Part shown: positions 44,090 through 53,126 of the stretch, in pieces | Position numbering within the stretch: position 1 is the first letter of the stretch | How the letters are laid out: the number at the start of each line of letters is the position of its first letter | NCBI RefSeq assembly: GCF_013364275.1 | Contig: NZ_CP054932.1 | Location: forward strand, 7,006,001 to 7,070,000 | Length of the DNA: 64,000 nt | Direction: 5' to 3' | Source of the DNA: Actinomadura sp. NAK00032 | Lineage (GTDB): Bacteria; Actinomycetota; Actinomycetes; Streptosporangiales; Streptosporangiaceae | Notes under the pieces: model-generated | What the model was told of the DNA's origin: nothing | The model's database searches: none | Seen by the model: only the letters and a program-made list of their open reading frames with translations | Made by a program: the position numbers and the translations under genes

Positions 44090-45376
44090 TCAGCAGTTGC
44101 CCGTGACCGGCTTGCCCTCGAACCGGTCGCCGAGGAAGTTCGTCACGTCCCCGGCGGCGCCCCAGTCGGTCGACAGGTGCTCGGTCGGGTAGGTGTTCTT
44201 CCAGGTGGTGTTGATGCCGGCCGTGCAGTACGCCTGGCGGGTGGCGTCCTCGGTCTCGTGCGGGATGATCTCCTCCAGCCAGCCGCGGTACTGGAAGACC
44301 GGGAAGCCGATCTTGTACTTGGCGGCGGAGGCGGGGGTGCCGATGTCCACGCCGAGCTTCTGCCGGTCGACGATCTCGCCCCAGGTGGTGCCGTCCGGGC
44401 CCTTGAGCGCGTAGAGCTGCTCCAGGCTCAGCCTGTCCTTGGAGAAGTTCTCGATGCGGGCGCCGAGGAACACCGCGAGCGTCCCGTACAGGCAGTTGGA
44501 CTTCACGTCCTCGATGGCCTGCGCGCCCTTGTCGTTCATCAGCTCGGTGAACGGCATCTCCGGGTAGGCGGCGTTCAGGCCGACGAGCGCGTCGGCGAGG
44601 AAGCCCGCGAAGAAGCTCCCGTTCAGCTGCTCGGCGGTCAGCTTCAGGTCGCCGGGCACGCCGCCCGCCGCCGCGCCGGCCACGTCCAGCTCGGGCGCGT
44701 AGGACGCGGCGAGCTGCGCGCCCCACAGCGCGGCGGCGCCGCCCTCGGAGTAGCCGGAGATGCCGACCTTGCCGTCGGCGGCGAGCGTCCCGCCGGGGAT
44801 CCGCCGGGACGTCCGGACGGCGTCGAGCAGCGCGTGCCCCGCGTTCGCGCCGATCATGTACGTGTGGACCTGCCCGTTGAGGTACCCGACCCCGTCGGTG
44901 GCGGCGACCGCGAACCCGGCCTTGAGGAACAGGGTCAGGTTCGCGCCCTCGTACATGTCGACGAACTGCCCGGCGAGTTGCTTGGAGAACGCGCACTGCA
45001 GGCCGGAGCCGAGCGTGCCGGGGTTGAACGCGACGGTCGGGCGCGAGCCGCCCTTCGTCCAGGCGGCGTCGGGGACCGCGACCGTCCCCGTCACCACGTT
45101 CTTCGCGCCCTTGACGTCGGTCGAGACGTAGCGGACCTTCCACGCCTTCATCGGGACGTCACCGGGGATGTTCGTCAGCTTCGCCGGGCGGCAGGCGAGC
45201 AGGTCGCCCGGGTTCCCGGTGACCGCGGCCGGCGGCGCCGCGTAGATCTCGGCGTCGGTGGCGTCGCACCCCGGCGGCGCGGCCCTCTCCGGGGCGGCCA
45301 GTGCGGGCGGCGCGGCGACGGGCACCGCCAGCGCCGCGCCGAGCACGGCGGTGCTGAAGAGGGTACGGAGGCGCAT
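44090..45376 (-). CDS. Secreted lipase (LIP/PF03583 family)
   Basis: A 428-aa exported alpha/beta hydrolase. The signal peptide is residues 1-27 (LFSTAVLGAALAVPVAAPPALA), and the nucleophile elbow is GISGYSEGGAAALW (Ser in GYSEG). 'FNPGTLGSGLQCAFS' and 'YAPELDVAGAAAGGVPGDL' are typical of actinobacterial secretory lipases. Three or more Cys suggest disulfides. It probably hydrolyses triglycerides or other esters outside the cell. Confidence 0.85.
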   Translation of the reverse strand: MRLRTLFSTAVLGAALAVPVAAPPALAAPERAAPPGCDATDAEIYAAPPAAVTGNPGDLLACRPAKLTNIPGDVPMKAWKVRYVSTDVKGAKNVVTGTVAVPDAAWTKGGSRPTVAFNPGTLGSGLQCAFSKQLAGQFVDMYEGANLTLFLKAGFAVAATDGVGYLNGQVHTYMIGANAGHALLDAVRTSRRIPGGTLAADGKVGISGYSEGGAAALWGAQLAASYAPELDVAGAAAGGVPGDLKLTAEQLNGSFFAGFLADALVGLNAAYPEMPFTELMNDKGAQAIEDVKSNCLYGTLAVFLGARIENFSKDRLSLEQLYALKGPDGTTWGEIVDRQKLGVDIGTPASAAKYKIGFPVFQYRGWLEEIIPHETEDATRQAYCTAGINTTWKNTYPTEHLSTDWGAAGDVTNFLGDRFEGKPVTGNC

Positions 45377-45582
45377 TCTCGCTCCAGGGGATGGGACTGG
45401 AAACCGAATGCTGACGACTGTGCCGATCACGCTCCGCGCGCGGAATGAAGTCTCCTCACAGGGTCGCCCCCCGTTCTTAGCAACGAACCCAAACCGTCCT
45501 CCAGCCCCCACCCACCACCATCCAACGGACGAGCTCCGCTCGGCGACCGGGCTGGTCCGATCGGTCGCCTAATGTCGGGTTG

Positions 45583-46767
45583 ATGAGCGAGTCACTCCGG
45601 GGCGCCGAGCGCAGCGGCGGCGCCCGTCCGCGCCTGGTCACGCGGCCGCTTGCGGTGCTGTTCGCGGCGACCTTCACGAGCCTGACGGGCGTCTTCCTGC
45701 TGATGTCGGTCGTCCCGATGTACGCGGTGGACGGCGGGGCCGGGCAGGCGGGCGCGGGCCTCGCCACCGGGGCGCTGATGCTGACGACGGTGCTCGCCGA
45801 ACTCGCCCTCCCCCGGCTGCTCACCCGGTTCGGGTACCGGGCGGTGTTCGCGGTCGGCACGCTGCTGCTCGCGCTGCCGACGCTCGCGCTGCCGCTGTCC
45901 TCCGGGCTGCCGATGGTGGTCGGCGCGAGCCTGGTGCGCGGGCTCGGCTTCGGCGTGGCGGTGGTCGTCCCGAACGCGCTGGTGGCGGCGCTCGCCCCGG
46001 CGGAGCGGCGCGGCGAGGCGCTCGGCCTGTTCGGCATCACCGCCGGGGCACCGGCGGTGCTCGCGCTCCCGCTCGGGGTGTGGCTCGCCGACCGGGTCGG
46101 CTACGAGCCGGTGTTCCTCGCCAGCGCGGTCGTCTCGCTCGTCACGCTGGCGGTGCTGCCCGGCGTCCCGCGCGGGCTCGCCGCGCCGTCCGCGCCCTCG
46201 GCGGCGCCCTCGGCGCAGCGGCCGCTGGGGGTCGTCGCGGGGCTGCGGTCGCCGGCGCTGCTCCGCCCGGCCGCCGCGTTCGCCGCGACCGCGATGGCGG
46301 CGGGCATCCTGATCACGTTCCTGCCGGAGGCGGTGCCGAACGGGGGCGTCGCGGCGGCGGCGCTGTTCGTCCAGCCGGCCGCGACCACGGCCGCGCGCTG
46401 GTGGGCGGGCCGCGTCAGCGACCGGCACGGCGCCGCGCGGCTGCTGCCGCCCGCGCTGGCCGTCTCGGGGGCGGGCATGGCGCTGCTCGTCCTCGTCCCG
46501 CACCCGGCCGCCGTGTTCGCCGCGATGGCCGTGTTCGGCGCGGGCTTCGGCGTCACGCAGAACGCGAGCCTGTCGATGATGTACGAGCGGGCGCCCGCGT
46601 CGGCCTACGGGACGGTCAGCGCGCTGTGGAACATCGGCTACGACGGGGGCATGGGCGCGGGCGGCGCGGCCTTCGGCGCCGCCGTCGCGCAGACCGGCTA
46701 CCCGCTGGCCTTCGGGCTGACGGCCGCCGTGATGCTGCTCGCGCTGCCGCTGGCCCGCCGCTCCTGA
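45583..46767 (+). CDS. MFS transporter (12 helices)
   Basis: A 394-aa major facilitator with about 12 helices: LLMSVVPMYAVDGG, TTVLAELALPRLLTRFGYR, and a C-terminal half containing 'ARWWAGRVSDRHGAARLLP' and 'GAGFGVTQNASLSMMYERA'. It resembles sugar/drug MFS permeases. ATG 45583 is used; an in-frame TTG lies one codon upstream. Substrate unknown. Convergent with the HTH gene, sharing a terminator-like hairpin. Confidence 0.82.
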   Translation: MSESLRGAERSGGARPRLVTRPLAVLFAATFTSLTGVFLLMSVVPMYAVDGGAGQAGAGLATGALMLTTVLAELALPRLLTRFGYRAVFAVGTLLLALPTLALPLSSGLPMVVGASLVRGLGFGVAVVVPNALVAALAPAERRGEALGLFGITAGAPAVLALPLGVWLADRVGYEPVFLASAVVSLVTLAVLPGVPRGLAAPSAPSAAPSAQRPLGVVAGLRSPALLRPAAAFAATAMAAGILITFLPEAVPNGGVAAAALFVQPAATTAARWWAGRVSDRHGAARLLPPALAVSGAGMALLVLVPHPAAVFAAMAVFGAGFGVTQNASLSMMYERAPASAYGTVSALWNIGYDGGMGAGGAAFGAAVAQTGYPLAFGLTAAVMLLALPLARRS

Positions 46768-46772
46768 CCGGA

Positions 46773-46799
46773 GCCCGCCCCTAACCGGGGTTCGCGGGC
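46773..46799. terminator. Bidirectional hairpin between convergent genes
   Basis: GCCCGC (46773-46778) pairs with GCGGGC (46794-46799), with an inner CCC/GGG extension, in the gap between the MFS gene and the minus-strand HTH gene. It overlaps the HTH gene's last codons. Confidence 0.4.
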
Positions 46800-47350
46800 A
46801 GGAGGCCGGAGGTCTCCAGGTAGTGGCGCCCCCTGGGGGTGAGGTCCCAGGCGTTGTGGCGCCACTCCTTGCGGCGCCACACGACGCCGGCCGACAGCAG
46901 CCTGCGGCCGACCCGGCTGATCTCGGTCTCGTCGGTGCCGAGCTCGGCGGCGAGCTGCTGGTTCGACAGGCCCTGCCGGCGGGACACCGCGACGAGGAAG
47001 CGCGCCGCGTACCCGTCGGGCTGCAACGCGAGCTGGAGGCCGGACGGGAGCCGCTTCAGCGCCCAGTGCACGACGTCGATCAGCCCGAGGATGCGGCCGC
47101 GCTGCTCGCGCTGCGCGGCGTCGAGGCGGTCGACGTCGAGGTAGTGCCGGTGCAGCCACTGGAGGCCGTCCTGGCATTCGGTCAGCGCCGGCTCGTCCGC
47201 GCTCAGCGACGCGTCGGTGATCAGCATGCCGAGCGCCGAGAAGTGCCCGTCGCTGATGATCTTGGCGTGCTCCATCGCGTCGAGGAGGCGCCGGATCTCG
47301 GCGCGGCGGTCGTGGGCGGCGGGGGCGGGATCGCTGTCGGTGGTGTGCAC
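46781..47350 (-). CDS. Winged-helix (MarR-like) regulator
   Basis: A 189-aa protein. The C-terminal half (about 115-180) is a winged helix: VSRRQGLSNQQLAAELGTDETEISRVGRRLLSAGVVWRRKEWR, ending LTPRGRHYLETS. The N-terminal helical part may dimerise or bind a ligand. The GTG start has AGGAG seven bases upstream. It is divergent from the nitrilase-fold gene, whose upstream region contains a direct repeat CAAGTGA with 11-bp phasing (47405 and 47416), a candidate binding site. Family assignment is moderate. Confidence 0.65.
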   Translation of the reverse strand: MHTTDSDPAPAAHDRRAEIRRLLDAMEHAKIISDGHFSALGMLITDASLSADEPALTECQDGLQWLHRHYLDVDRLDAAQREQRGRILGLIDVVHWALKRLPSGLQLALQPDGYAARFLVAVSRRQGLSNQQLAAELGTDETEISRVGRRLLSAGVVWRRKEWRHNAWDLTPRGRHYLETSGLLPANPG

Positions 47351-47522
47351 GGCTCACTCCTAGATCGACGAGCAGCACCGGACACCTCCAGCGTGCGGGC
47401 ATGCCAAGTGAATGTCAAGTGACGCGACTCTCTGTTGCAGAGGACACGGTCTGGCGAGCTCAGGAGGGTTACCATCGAGCCACCAGCCGTGACCGTGCCT
47501 GTCAATCCCCCCGGGGGCGCCT

Positions 47523-48965
47523 ATGACGGGTCAGTTGGCCGCAGCCGTCTATCCGGCCGATCCAGCTGATCTCTTCGTCCAGCTCTACGACTCGATGCCC
47601 GACGACGTCTTCCAGGGCTGGACGGCAACGCGCTGGTACGAGAACGAGCGGGTGCGAAGCCGCGCGAACGAGATCGCCGAGACCGTGCTGGAGAACGGCG
47701 CCCTCGATCCCGCGGCCACCGCGGAGATCATCCTCGAGCGCGGGGACCTCGGGCGGTTCACCCTCCTGCTCGGCCTCGACATGGCGCTCGCGCACGCCAA
47801 TCCGTACGCCCCCTTCCACGGGGCGCCCGCGCTGGCCGGCGTGCTCGTCACCTACCTCACCGAGGGCAAGTTCAACGGGCCCGCCACGACCGGCGCGCTG
47901 CTGCCCCGCTGCGCCTTCCCCGGCCGGCCGCGCGGGCTGCGGTCGAAGGCGGAGTTCTTCGGCGTGCACCGCGTCCCGAAGCGCGAGTGGGACATGATCG
48001 ACCACAGCGTCCTGCCCACCGTGCACGACCCGCACTTCAACCGGGACGAGCCGGTCGCGGTCGGGTGCGCGCCGGTGCTGGAGACCTACGACGACGTCGA
48101 GATCGAGTTCGCCGAGCGGGGCGGCGGCACCGTCTACCGGCTCCGCCCGATGGACTCCTCCGGCCTGCGCAGCCGCATCAAGGCGATCGTCCGGCGGCTG
48201 GACGAGTCCGGCGCGCAGCTCGCCGTGATGCCGGAGGCGTCGCTGTCGGACGCGCTGCTGGAGCACTGGAAGGAGGTCGCGTTCGACACCGCCGCGCGCG
48301 ACCGCCCGCTGCGCTTCCTCATGCTCGGCACCGGCCCGCTCGGCGGCGGCGACCCGCCGCCGAACCGCGCCGTCCTGCTCGACCGCTGGACGGGCCGGGA
48401 GCTGCTCGTCCAGGACAAGCTGTCCGGGTTCACGCTCGACCCGGCGCAGGTGCGGCTCTGGCGGCTGCCCGACGCGCCGGACGCCGGCACCGCCGCCGAG
48501 CACCTGCGGCCCGGCCGCAAGGTCAGCGTGCTCGACTCCTCGCTCGGCCGGCTCGCCGTGCTGATCTGCGAGGACCTCGGCCGCTCGATCCGCTGGGACC
48601 GGGAGCTGCTGGCCTGCGGGGTGTCGCACCTGCTCGTCCCGATCTTCTCCAAGCCGATCCTGGAGTACCGGTGGGAGGACCAGGGCGCCGAGCGGCAGAT
48701 CACCGAGCTGGGCGCCTGGGTGACGGTGTCCAACAGCCTCGCGGTCGGCGCCGCGATCCCCGACGCCGACCTGCCCGGCCCCCGCTACACCTGCCTGGTC
48801 GCGGGGCCGGAGAGCCTCGACCGCACCGCCTACGCCAGCGACCGGCAGTTCGGGGTCGCGCGGACGGGCGCCGAGCTGGGCCGCCTGCCCACCTCGGAAC
48901 TGCCCCGGGTCTTCCCCGGCGCCGCCTACGAGGCCTGGCACGCCCACTGGCGCGACGAGGAGTAG
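47523..48965 (+). CDS. Nitrilase-superfamily protein with long N-terminal region
   Basis: A 480-aa protein. The C-terminal half (about 205-450) is a carbon-nitrogen hydrolase fold with all three catalytic residues: E238 (LAVMPEASL), K299 (LLVQDKLSGF) and C349 (LAVLICEDLGRS). SHLLVPIFSKP follows the Cys as in nitrilases. The first 200 residues match nothing I recognise (for example DDVFQGWTATRWYENERVR), and simple nitrilases are only 260-330 aa. The substrate is unknown: amides, N-carbamoyl compounds or protein-linked groups are all possible. The gene is divergent from a MarR-like regulator. Confidence 0.7.
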   Translation: MTGQLAAAVYPADPADLFVQLYDSMPDDVFQGWTATRWYENERVRSRANEIAETVLENGALDPAATAEIILERGDLGRFTLLLGLDMALAHANPYAPFHGAPALAGVLVTYLTEGKFNGPATTGALLPRCAFPGRPRGLRSKAEFFGVHRVPKREWDMIDHSVLPTVHDPHFNRDEPVAVGCAPVLETYDDVEIEFAERGGGTVYRLRPMDSSGLRSRIKAIVRRLDESGAQLAVMPEASLSDALLEHWKEVAFDTAARDRPLRFLMLGTGPLGGGDPPPNRAVLLDRWTGRELLVQDKLSGFTLDPAQVRLWRLPDAPDAGTAAEHLRPGRKVSVLDSSLGRLAVLICEDLGRSIRWDRELLACGVSHLLVPIFSKPILEYRWEDQGAERQITELGAWVTVSNSLAVGAAIPDADLPGPRYTCLVAGPESLDRTAYASDRQFGVARTGAELGRLPTSELPRVFPGAAYEAWHAHWRDEE

Positions 48966-48968
48966 CCG

Positions 48969-49763
48969 TCACTCGACGGTGAACGGCTCCGGGCTCGCGG
49001 TGCCGCCCGCCGGGGTGTAGACGATGAGGCAGCCGGAGGCCGCGCCCGTCGGGACGGTCGTCCGCAACCGCGTGTCGGTCACGTCGGTGACGGGGGCGCG
49101 GGCGGGCCCGAAGCGGGCGCCCGTCGCGGCCGCCAGCCCGCTGCCGTGGACGGTCACCGCGGTGCCCGGCGGGCCGCTCACCGGCTCGACCAGGGTGATG
49201 CGCGGCGCGAGGGCCTGGTCGCGGCCGGGCGGCGCCGGCGCGAGGAGCGTCCCGAAGACGGTGCGCAGCTTCTCGGCGGTCTCCCGGGAGAACAGTCCGA
49301 CGAGCGCGGCGATCGCCGCCATCCCGTAGGGGTTGATGTCGGCGGCGCCGCCCGCCGGGGAGGTCAGGCCGCCGCGCAGCACCAGATAGACGATCAGCGC
49401 GAACAGCGCCCCGACGAACGGGAGGAGCAGGTACATCATCAGCCAGCTCCGGCGCAGCGCCCGGTTCCCGACGTACCAGTAGAACGACCGCAGCACGTGC
49501 ACCACGCCGCCGAGCGCGCCGGCGGTCATCACCACCACGAACAGGCTCGCCTCCCGCGACAGGGACGGCGACCAGCCCGGCAGGCGGACGGTCGTGCTGC
49601 GCACGGGGATCTCGGTGCGCCCGTCCGGCGCGGTCACCGGGGCGGGCGGCCACGCCTGGACGAGCACGACCACCAGCACCGCCGTGAACGCGAGGAGGAC
49701 GGCCGCCACCGCGAGGACGTCCCGGGTGCGGGCGTACTGGGATCCGACCGGCGACTCGGCCAC
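48969..49763 (-). CDS. Membrane protein with C-terminal IPT/TIG domain
   Basis: A 264-aa protein with about three or four transmembrane helices (about 14-36, 68-88, 103-125, 140-160). A C-terminal IPT/TIG Ig-like domain (about 188-264) begins PRITLVEPVSGPPGTAVTVHGSGL. GTG 49763 is chosen because AAGGAGAGAA lies just upstream. It lies convergent with the nitrilase gene, three bases apart. No function is known; TIG domains usually bind carbohydrate or protein. Confidence 0.62.
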   Translation of the reverse strand: MAESPVGSQYARTRDVLAVAAVLLAFTAVLVVVLVQAWPPAPVTAPDGRTEIPVRSTTVRLPGWSPSLSREASLFVVVMTAGALGGVVHVLRSFYWYVGNRALRRSWLMMYLLLPFVGALFALIVYLVLRGGLTSPAGGAADINPYGMAAIAALVGLFSRETAEKLRTVFGTLLAPAPPGRDQALAPRITLVEPVSGPPGTAVTVHGSGLAAATGARFGPARAPVTDVTDTRLRTTVPTGAASGCLIVYTPAGGTASPEPFTVE

Positions 49764-49887
49764 TTCTCTCCTTCGGCTCGACTGCTCCAGCCGGTTATCC
49801 CTTCTGGCGTGCGGACCGTTTCGCAAACGGGCGCGTTCGCAAAGGCCGGGTCGAGCGGTGCCCATGATTAGGACAATCCGTTGCAAA

Positions 49888-49920
49888 TTGATGGAGTATT
49901 CATTAACGCTTCGCCGACTC
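49888..49920 (+). promoter_or_regulatory. Candidate PHO-box direct repeats upstream of the nuclease gene
   Basis: Three 11-base units start at 49888, 49899 and 49910 (TTGATG, TTCATT, TTCGCC). Phasing and core resemble the Streptomyces PhoP direct-repeat unit (GTTCACC-type). The gene downstream encodes a secreted nuclease, a typical phosphate-scavenging target. The match to consensus is loose. Confidence 0.35.
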
Positions 49921-49947
49921 GCCGAAGCCGAGCCCTACTCTCCCGCC

Positions 49948-51636
49948 ATGCGCCGAACAGCAGCAGCATTCGCGACCGTGCTGGCCGCCGGCCTCGCCGC
50001 CGGCGTGCCGGCCGCCGCCGCGGCGGAGCCGCCCACCTGCGGCACTCCCGCCGACCACCAGATCGCCGACGTCCAGGGCGGCGGCGACGCGAGCCCCGTC
50101 GCCGGGCGGACCGTCCGGGTCGAGGGCGTCGTCACGGCCGACTTCCAGCGGCCCGACCAGCTCAAGGGCTTCTTCGTGCAGGACCCGACGCCCGACCGGG
50201 ACCCGCGCACCTCCGACGGGCTCTTCGTCTACTCCACGCGGGAGGTGTCGGTCGGCGACCGCGTCCTCGTCTCCGGCAAGGCCGTCGAGTACAACGGGCT
50301 GACCGAGCTGTCGCCCGTGTCCGCGGTGGACGTGTGCGGCACCGGCCGCGTGGCGCCGGCCCGGGTGAGCCTCCCGCTGCGGGACGGCGCCACGCTGGAG
50401 CGGTACGAGGGCATGCTGCTGCGGTTCGGGCAGCGGCTCACCGCCACCGAGGTCTACCAGCTCGGACGGTACGGCCAGGTCACCGTGTCGGCGGGCGGCC
50501 GGCTCTTCCAGCCGACCGGCGGGCACGGCTCCACCCAGGCCGCGAACGACGCGCGCAAGCTGCTCGTCGACGACGGGTCGAACGTCCAGAACCCGGAAGC
50601 GATCCCGTACACCGACCCGCGCGTCCTGCGCATCGGCGACTCGGTGAACGGGCTCACCGGCGTCCTCGACTACGGGTTCGGGGAGTACCGCCTGGAGCCG
50701 ACGAAGACGGCGCGTTTCGCCAACACCAACCAGGCGCCCAAGAAGCCCCGGCACGTGGGCGGCGACGTGCGCGTGGCGAGCTTCAACACGCTCAACTGGT
50801 TCACCACGCTCGACAAGCGCGGCGCGGACACCGCCGCCGAGCAGGAGCGGCAGCTCGCCAAGCTGACCGCCGCGCTCACCGGCCTGGACGCCGACGTCGT
50901 CGGCCTCATGGAGGTCGAGAACAACGGCGACACCGCGGTGAAGGCGCTCGTCGACCGGCTGAACCAGCGGGCCGGGGCCGGGACGTACGCGTGGGTGCGG
51001 CATCCCTACCCCGGGACGGACGAGATCCACGTCGCGCTCATCTACAAGCCGGCGAAGGTCGCGCCGGCCGGCGCGGCGCGGTCGTCGCAGGACCCGGTCT
51101 TCGACCGGCCGCCGCTCGTCCAGACGTTCCGCCCGGCGTCCGGCGGGACGGCGTTCACGATGATCGTCAACCACTTCAAGTCGAAGGGCTGCGGCGGCGC
51201 CACCGGCCCCGACCAGGACCAGGGCGACGGGCAGGGCTGCTACAACGCCCGCCGCGTCGCCCAGGCGAAGGCCATCGCGGAGCTGGCGGGCGGCATGCCG
51301 AACCCGCTCGTCGTCGGCGACCTCAACGCCTACGGCGCCGAGGACCCGGTGAAGGTGCTCGCCAAGGCCGGGCTCGCCTCGCAGACGCAGCGCTTCGTCC
51401 GCCCCGCCGACCGCTACAGCTACGTGTTCGACGGCCAGTCGGGCGAGCTCGACCACGCGCTGGCCGGACGGTCCCTGTCGCGCCGCGTGACGGGCGCGAC
51501 GATCTGGCACATCAACAGCGACGAGCCGGTGTTCCTCGACTACAACACCGAGTACAACCCGGCGAGGTTCTACCGGCCGGACGCGTTCCGCTCGTCCGAC
51601 CACGACCCCGTCCTCCTGGGACTGAACCTGCGCTGA
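49948..51636 (+). CDS. Secreted endonuclease of the ExeM/NucH family
   Basis: A 562-aa exported protein. It has a signal peptide (1-28, ending AAAAE), an OB-fold-like N-terminal domain (about 40-180) and a C-terminal endonuclease/exonuclease/phosphatase domain (about 270-560). Catalytic landmarks are VASFNTLNWF, VVGLMEVENNGD (metal Glu), MIVNHFKSKG, LVVGDLNAYGAED and SSDHDPVLL (catalytic Asp-His). The ExeM/NucH group degrades extracellular DNA for nutrients, especially phosphate. A candidate PHO box lies upstream and a strong terminator follows. Confidence 0.87.
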   Translation: MRRTAAAFATVLAAGLAAGVPAAAAAEPPTCGTPADHQIADVQGGGDASPVAGRTVRVEGVVTADFQRPDQLKGFFVQDPTPDRDPRTSDGLFVYSTREVSVGDRVLVSGKAVEYNGLTELSPVSAVDVCGTGRVAPARVSLPLRDGATLERYEGMLLRFGQRLTATEVYQLGRYGQVTVSAGGRLFQPTGGHGSTQAANDARKLLVDDGSNVQNPEAIPYTDPRVLRIGDSVNGLTGVLDYGFGEYRLEPTKTARFANTNQAPKKPRHVGGDVRVASFNTLNWFTTLDKRGADTAAEQERQLAKLTAALTGLDADVVGLMEVENNGDTAVKALVDRLNQRAGAGTYAWVRHPYPGTDEIHVALIYKPAKVAPAGAARSSQDPVFDRPPLVQTFRPASGGTAFTMIVNHFKSKGCGGATGPDQDQGDGQGCYNARRVAQAKAIAELAGGMPNPLVVGDLNAYGAEDPVKVLAKAGLASQTQRFVRPADRYSYVFDGQSGELDHALAGRSLSRRVTGATIWHINSDEPVFLDYNTEYNPARFYRPDAFRSSDHDPVLLGLNLR

Positions 51637-51644
51637 CGCTTGTT

Positions 51645-51673
51645 GGCCGGCCGCCAGAAACCGGCGGCCGGCC
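51645..51673 (+). terminator. Terminator hairpin after the nuclease gene
   Basis: GGCCGGCCGCC pairs perfectly with GGCGGCCGGCC (11 bp) around an AGAAACC loop, eight bases after the stop codon, followed by TCTCGCG. Confidence 0.7.
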
Positions 51674-51737
51674 TCTCGCGTCCGGCGGTCACCACGCGTA
51701 TGATCCACGTCACAGTCCTAGTGATCGGTGCGCAGAG

Positions 51738-52046
51738 ATGACCGCAACCGCCCCCATCGCCGCCCCCTCGCCCGCCCCCTCACTCGCCTTCGGCATCGGC
51801 CCGGACGGGACGTACACCCGGGTCGGGCAGACCGCCGCCTTCATCCTCGGAACCTTCACGATGCTGGCGTTCTTTCCGCTGGCCGTGGTCGCCGCGCTGC
51901 TCTACACCCGCGCCGAGACCCGGTTCGCCGAGAACCCGGCGCGCGCCCGCGCGCTCGTGACCTGGTCGTGGCTCTGCATCGGGATCCCCGTCGCGATCGG
52001 GGCGGTGATCGCCGTGCTGGTCGCCGCGTACCAGTTGCTGTCGTAG
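51738..52046 (+). CDS. Small two-helix membrane protein
   Basis: A 102-aa protein with a polar Ala/Pro-rich N-terminus and two transmembrane helices (about 33-55 and 74-98), joined by the basic loop YTRAETRFAENPARARAL. It resembles DUF4190-type small actinobacterial membrane proteins, but no function is known. RBS GCAGAG is modest. It sits between two terminator/gene boundaries and seems monocistronic. Confidence 0.6.
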   Translation: MTATAPIAAPSPAPSLAFGIGPDGTYTRVGQTAAFILGTFTMLAFFPLAVVAALLYTRAETRFAENPARARALVTWSWLCIGIPVAIGAVIAVLVAAYQLLS

Positions 52047-52101
52047 CCCTCTTCCCGCACCGGCGGGAAGAGGACCGCCGTCCGGCGGGTTGGCACACGG
52101 T

Positions 52102-53088
52102 ATGACCGTGCGCTTCTCCGTCCTCGATCTCGCCCCCGTCGTCAGCGGCTCCACGTCCGGCCAGGCGCTGCGCAACACCCTCGACCTGGCCCGGCACGCC
52201 GAGCGGCTCGGCTACCACCGGTACTGGCTCGCCGAGCACCACGCGATGCCCGGCATCGCCAGTTCGGCGACGGCCGTGCTGATCGGGCAGGTCGCGGCGG
52301 CCACGACCGCGATGCGGGTCGGGTCGGGCGGCATCATGCTGCCGAACCACGCGCCGATGGTCGTCGCCGAGCAGTTCGGGACGCTGGAGGCGCTCTACCC
52401 GGGGCGCATCGACCTCGGCCTCGGCCGCGCGCCCGGCACCGACCAGGCGACCGCGCTGGCGCTGCGCCGCTCCCCCGACGCGCTGTCGGTGGACGACTTC
52501 CCCGAGCAGGTCATCGAGCTGCGCGAGTACTTCGGCGCCGAGAGCACGGTGACGCCCGCCGCCGGGAACGAGCCGCCGATCTGGCTGCTCGGCTCCAGCG
52601 GCTACAGCGCCCGCCTCGCCGGGCTGCTCGGGCTGCCGTTCGCGTTCGCGCACCACTTCAGCGCCGAGAACACCGTCCCGGCGCTGACGCTGTACCGCGA
52701 CTCGTTCCGCCCCGGCGCGCTGCGGGAGCCGTACTCGATGATCGGCGTGTCGGTCACCGCCGCCGACAGCGACGAGCGGGCGCGGGAGCTGGCGGCGCCG
52801 CAGGCGCTGGGGTTCCTGCGGCTGCGGCAGGGCCGGCCGGGGCCGCTGCCGACGCCCGCGGAGACCGCCGCGCACCCGTACACGCCGCTGGAGCGGCAGA
52901 TGATCGACGCGCGGCTCGGCGACCAGGTCATGGGCGCGCCGGAGACCGTCCGCGCGCAGCTGGACGCGCTGATCGAGCGGTCGGGCGTCGACGAGGTCAT
53001 GGTCGTGACGCAGGTGTTCGACCACGCCGACCGGCTGCGCTCGTACGACATCGTCGCCGACCTCTACAAGGAGAGCTTCGCGGCCTGA
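52102..53088 (+). CDS. LLM-class flavin-dependent oxidoreductase
   Basis: A 328-aa luciferase-like monooxygenase of the bacterial alkane/MsnO8 type. It opens FSVLDLAPVVSG, then HAERLGYHRYWLAEHHAMPG, RVGSGGIMLPNHAPMVVAEQFGTL and IDLGLGRAPGTDQATALALRR, all core blocks of this subgroup. It would use reduced FMN (or F420). The ATG at 52102 is preferred over a TTG four codons upstream. The bidirectional terminator at 53097 separates it from gabT. Confidence 0.85.
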   Translation: MTVRFSVLDLAPVVSGSTSGQALRNTLDLARHAERLGYHRYWLAEHHAMPGIASSATAVLIGQVAAATTAMRVGSGGIMLPNHAPMVVAEQFGTLEALYPGRIDLGLGRAPGTDQATALALRRSPDALSVDDFPEQVIELREYFGAESTVTPAAGNEPPIWLLGSSGYSARLAGLLGLPFAFAHHFSAENTVPALTLYRDSFRPGALREPYSMIGVSVTAADSDERARELAAPQALGFLRLRQGRPGPLPTPAETAAHPYTPLERQMIDARLGDQVMGAPETVRAQLDALIERSGVDEVMVVTQVFDHADRLRSYDIVADLYKESFAA

Positions 53089-53096
53089 CGCCGGGC

Positions 53097-53126
53097 AGGG
53101 GGCGGCCCGGCGCCGAGCCGCCCCCT
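53097..53126. terminator. Bidirectional terminator between LLM gene and gabT
   Basis: AGGGGGCGGC pairs perfectly with GCCGCCCCCT (10 bp) around a 10-base loop in the gap between convergent genes, reaching the last base of gabT. Confidence 0.65.
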
